Shown here: one piece after another, positions 1 through 11,262 of the stretch | Layout: the number at the start of each line of letters is the position of its first letter | How positions within the stretch are numbered: the first letter of the stretch is position 1 | Assembly: GCA_026419775.2 (NCBI GenBank) | Contig: JAOPGA020001439.1 | Span: 1 to 64,000 of the forward strand | Direction of reading: 5' to 3' | DNA: 64,000 nt | From: Acrasis kona | Taxonomy: Eukaryota; Heterolobosea; Eutetramitea; Acrasida; Acrasidae | Notes under the pieces: model-generated | Database searches by the model: none | Told to the model about the DNA's origin: nothing | Seen by the model: only the letters and a program-made list of their open reading frames with translations | Program-made: the position numbers and the translations under genes

Positions 1-1179
1 GACGTTTAATGTCTTTGAAGATTTTTTCTTGTTTGTAGACTGAATTGGTGGAGGGGGTGCTCATTTGTTTGTAGACTAGAAATTGTTGTTGAAGTACCTT
101 GTTGACGATGGGTTTGATTTCTTCGTAGGGTAAATCTACAAAGGCTCTTACCGGAGATTCTTCGGTTTCTACCGTCTGTGATGGCTCTGTTGTGGTTGGG
201 TCAGGATTGGTTTTTTTGCTGATGGTCAAGAACAGTACGTTCATGATGCGTTCCAAAGTTTCTCTAATGACTGCGAAAATGGATTTCGGTAGTTGAGCAA
301 CCTCGTCTTCTTGGTTTTGTTGGTCGTCATTGTTTAGGGAAATGTCTCCTGTAATGTTTCCTGTTAGAGCTGATGCAATGCTGAAGGCTGATTGTCTTAT
401 TTTTTAGGATTGTCTTGACGCTAATGTTACCACCTTGTGCTGTGGGTTCAAGTATGTTTATGAACGTTCTAATCTCTTCATCTATTGGATGCTTGGCTAT
501 AACTTTTTGCTCTTTCAAGGTCTCCCAGTTGATATTTTTGTAAATCAGATATTGCTGAAATAAAATCTTCAATTTGCATGGCTCTAAAAATTTCTCGTTG
601 GGTTTGAATGTTGCTTAATTGGCCTAGTAGCTCCAAATCATTAATGGGCTCTTCAATCATGCGTTCGAAGAATTCTATATCCTCTGCTTCGTTGAAGAAT
701 AAGAGCTGCTGTTCTCTCAGCTCATTTTCCCTCTGAAGTGCAGCTTCGTCTTCTTCGTCATCGTCAGAGTACCCTAACAGAACATCGTCGACATCTGAAG
801 TTGCGCTAAGTGGTGATGAAGGTTCATCAACATCCAATTCTTCATCTCTTGGTGATAATTCCAATTCTAATACGTCATCTCCATTTATGCTGTCGTTGTC
901 ATCCAGTTTATATCTTCTCCTGTTGGCTGTTCTAATTCTTTCAAGCTTTCTTTTACCCTTGACATCTGACTTATCTACAGCCACTGGCTCCACCTCGGCA
1001 TCCACAGTAATAACCTTCATCATTTGAAGATTTTCTTCATTAAGTGGATCGTCATTTGTGGTTGTATTCATCTCCACAAGGGTTCTAATTTTCCCATCCT
1101 CTATCTTCATACTAGTACGTGTATTAACGCCAGCTTTCGAGTCACGTCTTTGGGATCCATCTGCTTTATTGACGCGCAT
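1..1179 (-). CDS. Acidic protein of unknown function, 3' part missing at window edge
   Basis: I do not recognise this protein. The first exon begins at the ATG at 1179 (start residues MRVNKADGS; a stop lies just upstream in frame). It encodes a charged protein with a Lys/Arg patch near residue 80 and Asp/Glu-rich stretches at about 95-150. The downstream half, in another frame from about 570 to 430, continues with residues such as TFINILEPTAQG. A 43-nt GT-AG intron at 388-430 then joins it to an open frame running to base 1. I found no canonical intron that explains the frame change near 545-590, so there is either a one-base indel or an unusual splice. The gene leaves the window at its 3' side. 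Frame openness and composition support coding; function is unknown. Confidence 0.5.
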
Positions 1180-1666
1180 AACATGTCAAAAATGAGAAAG
1201 TCCTTTAGTTCGTCGTAGAAATTTTCAACTACTTTACAATAACTTACGTAATGTATTAAGAAAGATATGGAAGTAAATCTCCGGTTCATAAAGTATATTG
1301 ATCAACGTTGAATTTCATGAATCACAAACACATTACCATAAACTTATACACCCGATCCAAAAATGGAAGATGAACAACAGCCAGCATAAAAGCTCGCCTA
1401 TTATCCCTCAGAGAGAAGCAACCAGGATTAAAAAGTACAAAAATTATAATCAAGGTCTACTGCTTTGATTGTAGTAGCAATATTAAATCTAATATGTTCT
1501 GAGTAATATTGTTTAACTGATCTAATCATAGTTGTTTAAAACAATTCTGAATGAACAAATAATTCTGTACGAACGAACTGAGCATCATCATCCAATACAC
1601 CAAACAACTCAATTGACGGTACTTAATTATGAAAAGCGAACTCGGAAGTAGAAAATAAAAAATATA
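1180..1666. other. Intergenic stretch with no gene seen
   Basis: About 490 bases between the first gene and tRNA-Phe. It is AT-rich. A short open frame in 1183-1289 on the minus strand starts with an ATG and contains a GTAAGT, so a 5' leader exon of the neighbouring gene is possible, but I could not connect it in frame. Confidence 0.4.
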
Positions 1667-1739
1667 TGCCTCAAGCGTGGATCGAACACGCTACCTTACG
1701 ATCTTCAGTCGTACGCTCTCCCAGATGAGCTATTGAGGC
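1667..1739 (-). tRNA. tRNA-Phe (GAA)
   Basis: The minus strand folds into a standard cloverleaf. The 7-bp acceptor stem is GCCTCAA with TTGAGGC, the D arm is GCTC/GAGC, the anticodon stem is TACGA/TCGTA with loop CTGAAGA (anticodon GAA), and the T arm is GCGTG/CACGC with loop TTCGATC. The discriminator base is A. There is no intron and no encoded CCA. Confidence 0.96.
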
Positions 1740-1799
1740 TTGTAAAGAGTTTAAATATCTATTAAACACGATAAATTCTATTGCAGATTTTAAGAGGTT

Positions 1800-2291
1800 T
1801 TATTGTTGTTTTTGCTTTTCGTTAGCTTCTGTCTTGTAGATCCACTCTCTGGCAATCAGTAGTTTAAATATAACGTAAAGAACAGCGCCAACTGGTCCCA
1901 ACATTAGGCAGAAAAACAAACAAACCACCATCAATAAATGAGGTACTTTTCTACCATTGTCATAATTGTCCAAGAAAACCCATGATCCCACAAATATGTC
2001 ATAGGCAATAAAATGTGCCCATCCAATAAGAACAACATCTTTCTCTGCAAATATCGCTTTTACTCCATCCAAGGTTAAGAACGACTTCATATCCATAACG
2101 TCACCTGATGCAGTCTTCAAAATGAAGAAGGTTGCATAGGCCGCGCACACTATGATTGGTATTATCCTCGATCTTGCTAGAAATTGTGTAACTCTCCACG
2201 ATGGCAACACCATCATCATCAACCAGAGTGGGAGGGGTAGGTTATTAATTACCTTAAAGAGAGTATTCAATGACTCATTGTCTGCGAACAT
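1800..2291 (-). CDS. ABA4-like (DUF4281) multi-pass membrane protein
   Basis: A single-exon frame of 163 residues with about four hydrophobic segments: residues 15-35, 45-60, 85-105 and 118-142. The motif GWAHFIAYDIFVGSWV, followed by a VPHLL block and then a LGPVGAVLYVIF helix, is the signature of the ABA4/DUF4281 family. In plants the family is needed for neoxanthin formation, but it is also found in non-photosynthetic organisms, where its role is not defined. Without plastid genes in view, a pigment role here would be unfounded. The short Lys/Gln-rich tail is probably cytosolic. The gene is divergent from the EF-hand-like gene that starts at 2423. Confidence 0.75.
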   Translation of the reverse strand: MFADNESLNTLFKVINNLPLPLWLMMMVLPSWRVTQFLARSRIIPIIVCAAYATFFILKTASGDVMDMKSFLTLDGVKAIFAEKDVVLIGWAHFIAYDIFVGSWVFLDNYDNGRKVPHLLMVVCLFFCLMLGPVGAVLYVIFKLLIAREWIYKTEANEKQKQQ

Positions 2292-2422
2292 TGTGACCTG
2301 TATCCGTTGTAGGTTTTTGTGTTTTGGAAGGTGGGATGTGCATTACAATATCCGACATTGTTGATCAAAATCAACAAGTTTTATTGTTACAATCAACTAA
2401 ACCCATCAAACGTCAAACAATC

Positions 2423-3211
2423 ATGTCACTGGTATTAGATTTTGAAAAGATTATCTCCATCCTTGCGTCTGTCGAAAAAGATACGATAAATCAGATTAAG
2501 CCTTCTTTGAAACTAAAATCTACAAACATCAACCAGTACAAGTCATCTCTTGTTTCATTATATCAAATAATTTCGCAGGATGTCGCTTTTAGAGATTTCT
2601 TTCGATACATACAGGACTGCATCGTACAAACAGTTGTGATGCTATCACCTCGTGGTATGACAAGCGAAGATGATAGGATGAGCAATTCCACCCCTAGAGT
2701 CTCAGGTATATCTTTTCCCATCAACAGAAAACATACACACCAAATCAATTTAAGTGAATTCACATTCTGCACCATAATGCAAGAACTCACAATAGATTGC
2801 AGCGAGCACGTGATACTTGACCTGTTCGATACGTTGGATGTAGCAGGTAGGGGAACAGTTAATGTTGAGAGTGCGTACATGCTGATACTGATACACATTG
2901 CTAGAGAAGCAGGAATAACAACGCGCTTCTTATATCAATTTGGATCCTACGCATACGATCTATTCATGTTAAAACCAAGACCTAATGTCGCGCATGAAGA
3001 TTCCACATTGATATTTACTCAAGATGATAACTTTAGAAAGCTCGGACAAATCTGTCTTATAGACGAATATGATATGACCAAAATACTTCGCGACTTTATA
3101 AGCAGCAACTCAAAACGAACTAATTGCCTAATGTCGAGAGAGGAGTTCATTCCACTTTATTTCGTTTTGTTCAAGAACTGGGACCAGAAATCTAAAAAAA
3201 ACAATTTGTAA
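2423..3211 (+). CDS. EF-hand-like protein of unknown role
   Basis: An open frame of 262 residues from the ATG at 2423. An in-frame ATG at 2324 lies inside the probable promoter between two divergent genes and is less likely. The protein is mostly helical. Near residues 155-175 it carries a degenerate EF-hand loop (LFDTLDVAGRGTVNVESAY): it has Asp, Gly and a hydrophobic residue at the expected places, but poor calcium ligands. A second helix pair follows (residues 205-250). No other domain is recognised. It may be a member of the EF-hand-like families common in flagellated protists. The function is not known. Confidence 0.6.
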   Translation: MSLVLDFEKIISILASVEKDTINQIKPSLKLKSTNINQYKSSLVSLYQIISQDVAFRDFFRYIQDCIVQTVVMLSPRGMTSEDDRMSNSTPRVSGISFPINRKHTHQINLSEFTFCTIMQELTIDCSEHVILDLFDTLDVAGRGTVNVESAYMLILIHIAREAGITTRFLYQFGSYAYDLFMLKPRPNVAHEDSTLIFTQDDNFRKLGQICLIDEYDMTKILRDFISSNSKRTNCLMSREEFIPLYFVLFKNWDQKSKKNNL

Positions 3212-3267
3212 ATGTAATGCCATCCATTAATTTTTTATTAAATTAAATACATTAGTTGCAGTCATAT

Positions 3268-4389
3268 TTAATATTTTCTTCTCCGCAATACGTCCGTACT
3301 GTAACTTTGGGGTTGACCCATATCCAACATAATAATTTGTTCCTTTCCTTTCGACTCTTGATGCTTCGAATAACCAACAAGAAACACTCCAGCAATGATG
3401 GTGGATATAGCAAGAATAGAAGATATGGATATCATGCGTTCATATAAAACATAGTCGATTATTACGGAAAATATAGGGATCGTGGTAATATAGATCGACA
3501 TGACAACAGGAGATAACAATCCAACAGCAAACACGTTTATCATGTACGGAAAAGCGCTGGCAACGGATCCATGATAAAAGACACCAAGAACACAATACAA
3601 GTCACATTTTGTAAAATCTGTTAGTGAATAAAACATTAGCGACAGAACACAACTAAAGAGACAACCAAATATAGAACTCCAGACTGACACCACCGTTGAG
3701 GACATGTTGTGATGATCTTGTAAATATCTATTAATGTTCATGGCAATAGAGTAACACAAGCAATTTCCTAAGAACAAACAAGTTCCTATTATTGAGTCCC
3801 TTGATATCTCAAGTTCAAGCACACTGTCAGATTGATTTATTTTAATCATCACCATACAAGTTGCACCCACGACCGATAAAAGCATTCCAAAAAACTTTAA
3901 ACCTGACTTGGCCTCATTTCCTAGAATGATGCTAATGATTGCGGTGAATACAACAACCGACGGTTGAATAGCACCAGCTACAACACCATCAACAAATACT
4001 AGACCCGCAGAATTTAACTAAAAATGTTAAGCAACCATGGTAGATATTATTTTATATACATTTTGATTCAACGGTATTAAAAAGAATCCTGATAAACCCA
4101 ATAAAAGTGCATCTCTTGAGTTTGGAATTTTACCCATTGTCCAAGATACCCAACTTTGTCTTTCTTTATTTTGTTCTTGCTTCCTGTACTCAAAAGAAAA
4201 GTTAAAGTCTCTCACGATCCAAAACAACAACATCAAAATGGTTGAAATGAGACTCCGTATTGACGTATAGTGCAAGGGGTGTATAACTTTGAGTGGCGTC
4301 TTTGCTATAACATAGGCACATGAATATGCGAAATTTGCAACCAAGAGGAGAAAGTGTGTTGTGAGTTGCTGTTTGACCGTTACAACCAT
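3268..4389 (-). CDS. EamA/DMT superfamily transporter
   Basis: Two exons (4060-4389 and 3268-4017) give 359 residues with about ten membrane segments, the size and layout of drug/metabolite transporters with two EamA repeats. The first repeat begins after TTHFLLLVANFAYSCAY. The second includes the conserved stretch around AGLVFVDGVVAGAIQP. The exons join across a 42-nt intron (4018-4059; donor GTATAT, branch region CTTAAC, acceptor TTTAG). Its removal restores the family consensus NQ...L.SAGL. A nested in-frame 18-nt GT-AG segment sits at the end of this intron, but using it would insert extra residues. Substrate unknown. The start codon lies only 40 bp from that of the divergent kinase gene. 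Confidence 0.82.
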
Positions 4390-4429
4390 CTTTGTAAGTA
4401 GTAAATCAAATATATCTACGGTTGGGAGA

Positions 4430-5736
4430 ATGCACGACGTTGTTCCGAACCAGAGGGATCAGCTGATTCAAAGTAGAAATATTCTATTAAACAACAGTTG
4501 TATAGGAAAGATCAATTTCGATGTCGGTTCAAGATATCAAATCGTCAACAAACCAATCAGAAGCTCATTAGGAAACATTTGGTATGTAGTTATAAAAATT
4601 TCTTCTATTAAAGAACCTAGTGTTGCGATTGATACATTAAGCGGTGATAAAGTGTCAATAAAAAAGATACCAAAGGCATTTACGCACAGTATCGAAGATA
4701 CCAAAAGAGTACTTCAAGAAATTAAAATATTAAAATGCATTTCTCATCCTAATGTATGTTGGCGTAAACAATTTTTAACATTTAATGTTTGTAGATTATA
4801 AAGATACTTGACCTACCAAAACCACCATCATACGACATGTTTGATGATGTTTACGTAGTATTCGAGCTAATGCAAACAAATCTTCGTAAGATTTTGGCAT
4901 CCAAACAGAATATTACGGAGAAGCATATAAAATTCTTTTTATATCAAATATTGAAATCTGTTAGACATCTCCATACTTCAGATATTATACACCGAGATTT
5001 GGTACCAAATAATGTTTCTCATTTTCTAACACACCAATTAGAAACCAGAAAACATTCTTTTGAATGAAAATTGCGAAGTCAAACTTGGCAACTTTACTTC
5101 TGCCAGAGTATTTAAAGATCAATTTGACAATGATGAGTTAACAAAGTACATTACAACTCGGTCTTATAGAGCTCCTGAGCTACTCATGCAGAGTAAGTTT
5201 TATACAAAATCCAGTAAGGGGAAAAATTTCAAATAAATTTTAATATCAGTCGATGTTTGGAGTTCCGGCTGCATCTTTGCAGAAATGATTTTTGAGGAAA
5301 CCCTTGTTTGCTGGTAAAAATTGTACGTTGTCGTCATACGAACACATCATTAACAAGTCAAGATGTAGAACAAATAATGTGTATAATAAAAATTCTTGGC
5401 ACCCCCGATGCTGATACCTTGGCGTCTATGGACAGCGATGAAGCGTCAGAGTTTATCATGATGCAACCCAAACATGATGATATTGATTTTACATTGTTGC
5501 TTCCGAACGCTCCTCCTCTTGCAATTGATCTTCTTACAAAAATGTTAATGTTTGACCCCAAAGAAAGATGCTCAGTTCAAGAAGCACTCAAGCATCCTTA
5601 CCTTGATGATTTGTTTGATCCTGATGTAGATGATAAAGAACCAAGTCCTATAATAACAGAAGATGCAAACTATCAAATACCAAACGAATTTCTTAAAAGC
5701 ATGGTGTACAGCGAAATTGAGAGTTTCCATACTTGA
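4430..5736 (+). CDS. MAP-kinase-like protein with degenerate catalytic motifs
   Basis: A CMGC/MAPK kinase domain assembled from exons 4430-4581, 4621-4753, 4795-5001, 5042-5213 and 5250 onward (introns of 39, 41, 40 and 36 nt). Seen: SIKKI (ATP-contacting Lys), HRDLKPEN, an activation loop with T-K-Y in the place of the MAPK TxY motif, then RAPEL and the IDVWSSGC block, and the C-lobe LTKMLMFDPKERCS. Odd points: the glycine-rich loop is IRSSLGNICVA and lacks the usual GxGxxG, and the DFG motif reads NFT, so the metal-binding Asp is lost. Near 5298-5301 one extra base breaks the frame before KPLFAGKN. A second frame change near 5320-5355 can be explained by a 31-nt GT-AG intron or another indel. 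It is best read as a pseudokinase or a decaying gene. Confidence 0.75.
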
Positions 5737-5906
5737 GTGGCATGTAAACAAAAGAACAGGATAATTCTAAAGCACTTATCGGTAGTAATGTGAACTAATC
5801 ATGTAGATTCGAATAAAAGTACTTACTTTGAGTTACGGAATATTAGTCGGAAAACGGAACTATTTAAGGTTGACCGACCACTGTTCAAAAAATAGAACAC
5901 TAAAAA

Positions 5907-7019
5907 ATGTCAAAGATTCAAGACGCTGATGATGTATTTAAGGAAGCAAACTCTCAATTTGTTGATGAAGAATACACAAAGGCATTGAGTTTGTACAACG
6001 ACGCGATAGACATGGAACCAAAAAGAGCAGATTTTTACGAAAAGAGATCTGCGTGTCAATACAAACTAGAAAAATACGAAAAAGCAGTAGAAGATGCTGA
6101 CCAAGCCATCAAACTTAACAGTAACAGCTCAATGGCACAATTGAGAAAAGGGTAAGTAACATTTACATTTACAATCATGTACTTAACAACATTAGTATGG
6201 CTTACTTTGGTCTAAATAAATTTAGTGAGGCCAAATCATGCTTTGAGAAGGGATTGCAATTAGATTCTGATCATTCACAAATCAAGACATGGCTTCGTAA
6301 GACCAACGCTGAACTTGAAGGTAATTACATTCCTTTTCATATGCTAACGTTTCAAAGCAAGACAAGAACAAGCTCCTCAACCAGCTCCTTCATTAAAAGA
6401 TAAAATCCGTCACAATTACTACCAGATGGGATCAAACGTAGTCGTAGGTATCATTGGACTTGCGTCCATCAAGAATGAAAATAGAAAAGTTCAAATTGAC
6501 GCAGAGAAGATCAAAGTAACGATAGACCTGCCCAACAATGAAACATTTGAAAAGGAATTTCATCTCTTCGCGAAAATTGACCCATCAAAGAGCAAGTCCG
6601 TTAATTTCACAAGCAAAGTAGAAATCACATTAAGAAAAGTTGACGAAAACATTGAATGGCCATCTCTAGAAAAGTCCTCAGATGTAGTCATTGCCGATCC
6701 TACCATCTACACCGATCCCAACAAGTACAATCCAACCGTTGCAGACCCCAAAAAGTATCCATCTTCAAAGGGAGCCAAGGACTGGGATAAACTTGAAAAT
6801 GAACAAAAGGACCCAGAGAATAAGGATCCCGATGGTTTGAATCAACTTTTCCAACAAATTTATGCTGGTGCCAGCGAGGATGCCAGGAGAGCAATGTTAA
6901 AGTCTTTCACTGAGAGTAACGGAACGGTGTTGAGTACGAATTGGAAGGATGTTGGAAGCAAGAAGGTAAAGATGGAGGCACCTAGAGGAATGGAAGCAAG
7001 AGAGTATAATCCAAAATAA
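5907..7019 (+). CDS. SGT1: SGT1-like cochaperone (TPR-CS-SGS)
   Basis: Three exons (5907-6151, 6196-6320, 6358-7019; introns 44 and 37 nt) encode 343 residues. Residues 1-120 form three TPR units (for example ALSLYNDAIDMEPKRADFYEKRSA). After a Pro/Gln linker comes a CS domain that begins KIRHNYYQMGSNVVVGI and ends near LEKS. The C terminus is an SGS region with DWDKLENEQ and a final ARE-YNPK block. This domain order is diagnostic of SGT1, an HSP90 adaptor that acts in SCF ubiquitin ligase assembly, kinetochore assembly and, in plants, immune receptor stability. The stop codon is only 5 bp from that of the convergent desaturase, so the two transcripts must overlap or have almost no 3' UTR. Confidence 0.93.
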
Positions 7020-7024
7020 ACATT

Positions 7025-8152
7025 TTATTCCTTCTTTAAAGATTCTGAACCATCATTTGAACCTGCGCAATCGTGCTCCTTTCTTCCTTTCATAATGTTT
7101 TGTCTGCGGGCCGCGTCGTGCATTTCTTTGGTTCTCTTTGTTCTGTTGTACATGGTCATGCCGTCTGTGAAAATGTAGTCGATTATGACCTTGGTCCATG
7201 ATGTGTAGTACTTCAGGTTATCATAGTACTCTGGTGCAATCTTCTTGACTAGTGGTAGGCGTGATCCTGGAATACGTGGGAAGTCGTGATGTTCGTTGTG
7301 GTACCCTACGTTAAGCATGACGTAATTCAAAGGTCCATAGTATGAATATGTTTCTTGTCCCTCTTCGAAAACAAAGTGTTCTTGAATAAAGTGACCTGCA
7401 GTTGGGTGAAGTCCAAGTCCAAGGAATGTTGATAACAATAAATATCCTAGAGCCTTGAAACCTCCCAAATAGAATATGAGCGCATCGAAGCTAAATTGAA
7501 CGGCTGTGTTGAATAACTCCCAGGCAGTAGGCTTCTTTGGGTACGTAAATAATGGTCTCAAAGCATAAAATAAGCTCATGAAGGTGACGAAGAAGGCTTT
7601 ACCGATGGGTCCTCTAAGTCTATCAGCTTCAAAGTTTGTGGCGATATCAGTGTCAATGACGTCGACGCCTTGGTATAAGTGATGTTCATGGTGGTACCTC
7701 TTGAACGACATTGCAGCGGGTAGAGTTAGTGGCAGGTTCACGAATATGGCGATAAGTGAATTATACATTTGCTTCTCAAAGATGAGGTTGTGTGTGGCTT
7801 CATGTATTGATATTGAGCAGCTGTGGTTGAATGTACCACCGATAACATACGCAATAAGTAGATACAACCACCACGAGTGAACATAGTTGGTGACCATGTA
7901 GCATGTAAATAGTTGTATACCTACAAAGGCGAACAACTTATACTTTGTGTTAGGGTCGGGACCGAAAAGTTCCTTAATCTCTGGATGAGCCTTTAATATA
8001 GCATACTTGCGTCGTAAATGAGGCTCGTCTAATTTATCCCAGAAGAAGTCATGCCTATTAAGCAGTCCACTACTAATCTCATTTAATTCGGTGGGCGATG
8101 ATGTCTGTGACCCAGCCCCCTCTGATAAAAGTGCTTGTTCGACCTTCTCCAT
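7025..8152 (-). CDS. Sphingolipid delta4-desaturase family
   Basis: An intronless frame of 375 residues from the ATG at 8152; the frame stays open upstream of it but is low-complexity. All three histidine boxes of membrane fatty-acyl desaturases are present: HEATH, HHEHH and NEHHD. The motif FFWDKLDEPHLRRKYAILKAHPEIKELFGPDP is typical of the N terminus of the DES1/DEGS group, which puts the 4,5 double bond into dihydroceramide in the ER. Hydrophobic stretches at about residues 60-105, 125-145, 180-200 and 225-250 fit four membrane spans. A Lys/Glu-rich tail closes the protein. Whether it acts as a delta4-desaturase, a C4-hydroxylase or both cannot be told from sequence. Confidence 0.9.
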   Translation of the reverse strand: MEKVEQALLSEGAGSQTSSPTELNEISSGLLNRHDFFWDKLDEPHLRRKYAILKAHPEIKELFGPDPNTKYKLFAFVGIQLFTCYMVTNYVHSWWLYLLIAYVIGGTFNHSCSISIHEATHNLIFEKQMYNSLIAIFVNLPLTLPAAMSFKRYHHEHHLYQGVDVIDTDIATNFEADRLRGPIGKAFFVTFMSLFYALRPLFTYPKKPTAWELFNTAVQFSFDALIFYLGGFKALGYLLLSTFLGLGLHPTAGHFIQEHFVFEEGQETYSYYGPLNYVMLNVGYHNEHHDFPRIPGSRLPLVKKIAPEYYDNLKYYTSWTKVIIDYIFTDGMTMYNRTKRTKEMHDAARRQNIMKGRKEHDCAGSNDGSESLKKE

Positions 8153-8375
8153 TTTTTGTGTTATGTTTGAAGGGTATTTTGTAAAAAGATTATTTTTATT
8201 TTTAACCTCATTTGAACAAATAGCGGAAGAATGAAATATATATTTTAACACGGTGTCCGTTGAATTTTTTAAAAAACAAAATATATTGTTGTCAACAATC
8301 TGATACATAAGCATACAATGCGCACATTCTTGTAATTGTTTTTAGTTGTTGTTAAATTTTGTGTTTTGTAAAGGA

Positions 8376-9769
8376 ATGAGGATCTGTGGGAACATCATCG
8401 ACTCCCCAGGTTTGGGCGAAATAAGGATAAGGTTTGGGATTCTGTCGTATAATGATTTGGGTATCATTGAAGACATAACATGCACTTCTGCAACAACATT
8501 TGAAATTCTATGTCAGGAGCTCGGGATAAAAGACATTTACAGCATTCAAGTCTTAGAAAAAAATGAGGTATTAAAGTTTTTGATACCATGCTAAAACTAC
8601 CTACTTTAAGTTTTTAATTCCAGGATTCGTCGATACTCATATTCACGCTCCAGTAAGTAAGCCTAGTTTATCCAAAGAAACTAATACATTAGCAATACAC
8701 ATACATGGGATCAGCTACAGATGAGCCGCTCATGACTTGGCTTCACAAATACACATTCCCAGCCGAGAGTAAGTTCCAGTCCACCGAGCACGCTCGAGTT
8801 GTTTACAAAAAACTTGTGAATGATCTTTTAAAACATGGCACCACCACTGCCCTCTTCTTCGCAACAATTCATCTCGAATCGACAAAAGTCTTGGCAGACA
8901 TTTGTCATACCGCAGGTCAGCGTGCTTTTGTAGGCAAGGTTTGTATGGACAGAAATAGTCCAGAGTTTTATATTGAAACAACTGAATCTTCTCTACAAGA
9001 CACGGAGGCATTCATAAACTATGTGAATCAATTAGAAGGCAATCTCATCCAACCCGTTGTTACTCCTCGATTCATTCCAACGTGTTCAATGGATCTCATG
9101 AAGGGTCTTGGTGCATTATCCAACAAGTACGATGTACTCGTCCAAAGTCACTGCAGTGAAAGCGACGACGAAGTAAATTTTTCAAAGTCTCTCCATCCAA
9201 CACATCTCAATGACTCGGCTATATTTGAGGAGTGTGGTTTATTGAAAAAAAAATGCGTGATGGCACATTGCACAAGGTTGTCCGATGATGAATTTGAAAT
9301 ATTTAAACGTCTTGAATGTTCCATATCTCATTGTTCACTTAGTAATGCTTATTTTGGTGATGCCATTCTTGATGTACAACGGTGTATCAAAGAGGGTGTT
9401 TGTGTTTCTTTAGGCACGGACATTGCTGGCGGTCCCAGCCCTTCTTTGTTAAATTCTATGCGCACTTCAGTCATCGCAAGTCGATTGAGGTCGCAATTCT
9501 ATCGAGAGTTGCCAATAAACTACAAAACAGCTTTCCACTTGGCTACTATGGGTGGAGCCAAAGCGTTATGTGTGGATCATAAGATTGGTAGTTTTGAAGT
9601 GGGAAAGGAACTTGACGCGTTGAGGATTCGTGTTGGCGATACCGCGGATCCAGTTCCTATTTTTGAAGGTGACAGCATAGAGATTATGTTTGAGAAATTT
9701 GTTAATCTTGGAGATGACAGGAATATTATTTGTAGTATTGTTAAAGGTAAGGTCGTACACAAAAAATGA
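8376..9769 (+). CDS. GDA: Guanine deaminase
   Basis: Three exons (8376-8567, 8611-8652, 8693-9769; introns 43 and 40 nt) give 436 residues. The middle exon is only 42 nt. It carries the metal site FLIPGFVDTHIHAP, which shows that the splicing is right. Other signatures: EPLMTWLHKYTFPAES, the zinc/substrate histidines in SHCSE and AHCTRLSDDE, the SHCSLSNAYF block, and the final ligand Asp in GTDIAGGPSPS. The family deaminates guanine to xanthine in the cytosol (purine salvage and catabolism). Length and motif order match the animal and fungal enzymes. No targeting signal is visible. Confidence 0.95.
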
Positions 9770-9876
9770 TGGTGTTCCAAATAAAGATATGTGTGTCAAA
9801 ATTGATTGTTTGTGTATTGTAATATAGAATCGAATTGAGTAAACTCCGTAGTCCGGCTGGGACATCTCCGAGGAAA

Positions 9877-11158
9877 ATGAAGATCACATTCTGCTTGATC
9901 TTCCTATTGTCATTAACACTCGCCCTTGAGTCTAATGTTGTGCCACCTGATAACTATGTTAGTGTGAACGTTACACAGCTGAGTAAGCTCAAAACATTAA
10001 TTACAACTAATTGTCTCAGTCGAGGCGCAGGGGTATCCATGCGAACAACACGATGTTGTGACAAAAGACGGATTCATTCTTTCTGTACAAAGAATACCGC
10101 ATGGACGAAACAACAAGGACATAGGAAAGAAAAGGAGAGTCGTGTTCCTTCAACATGGGCTACTTGATGCATCTTCGACTTGGGTTAATAACTTCTACAA
10201 TCAAAGTCTTGGTTTTATCCTAGCTGACTTTGGCTACGATGTATTTTTGGGGAATGTCAGAGGCAACAGATATTCAATGGGACACACCCATCTAAAACCT
10301 GATTCAAAGGAATTCTGGGAATGGAGCTTGGATGAAATGGCAGCCATCGATTTACCAGCAATGATCGAGTACACTTTGAATCTCACGAAGCAAGAAAAGT
10401 TAGATTACGTCGGTCACAGTCAGGGTTGTGTCATTGCATTGGCTTGTTTTTCTCAAGATGTTTGTAGCACCGATGGAAAAGGTAACATTGCACAACACAT
10501 CAACACATTTTTCGCCCTTGCACCAGCACCTTTCGTCGGACACATTACCTCACCTCTATTCAATTTCCTAGGTAAATTCCACATGGCAGAGGCCTTTAAA
10601 TATTTTGGGTTCAACCAATTCTCCCCATCAACTCCTCTCTTCCGTAAACTCCTACCATCAGTGTGTCAGGATTCCCACATTGGGTACAAAATATGCATTA
10701 ATGCTTGTAAGAGATGCTTTTATTGTGATTAACTTGTTTGTAGATGTGCAGGTTGTGATAGCATGAGACATAACGTAAACATGACAAGATTACCAATTTA
10801 TGTAGATGGGGTTCCTGCAGGTACTTCGGTGCAAAACATGATTCATTGGTCACAGGCAGTCACTACGGATGGTTTCCAAATGTTGGATTACGGAAGTGTG
10901 GAAGAAAACATGAAACATTACAATCAAGAAAAACCTCCAAGTTATAATGTGACCAACATCAAAACGGACATTGCTGTGTTCTATGGTGGAATGGACTCAT
11001 TGGGAGATGCGGAGGACATTTCCTTGTGGTTACCAATGCTGCCACAACATCGCCTCAGAATGAAAAAGTATTATCCTTCTTATGGCCATTTGGATTTTGT
11101 ATGGTCATTTAATGCCGCAAGAGATATTTATGAGAGTATTGTTGATTATCTAAGATGA
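9877..11158 (+). CDS. Acid lipase of the LIPA/gastric lipase family
   Basis: Three exons (9877-9982, 10020-10683, 10744-11158; introns 37 and 60 nt) give 394 residues. The protein starts with a signal peptide (MKITFCLIFLLSLTLAL), followed by the AB-hydrolase-associated lipase region (EAQGYPCEQHDVVTKDGF). Catalytic features: oxyanion region LQHGLLDASSTW, nucleophile in GHSQG, acid in GGMDSLGD, and the active-site His in YGHLDFVW. The family hydrolyses triacylglycerols and sterol esters in lysosomes or outside the cell. For a phagotrophic amoeba a digestive-vacuole role is the simplest reading (inference). Several N-x-T/S sites suggest glycosylation. Confidence 0.93.
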
Positions 11159-11262
11159 TGTTTATAAATATTTATTAATTTTGTTTTGAGATGTTCTTAA
11201 TATCTACTCAAGTGATGCTAGCGTTCGTTATTCATGATTGGAATCAAGGAAAAATAAAAAAT

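Noticed and set aside
3256-3447. Plus-strand frame antisense to the DMT transporter
   Set aside because: Shadow of the transporter exon; no motif, and it ends inside the coding region.
4018-4035. An 18-nt intron in the DMT gene
   Set aside because: In frame, with an acceptor and branch-like site, but the 42-nt intron with donor GTATAT gives a better fit to the transporter consensus and to intron sizes nearby.
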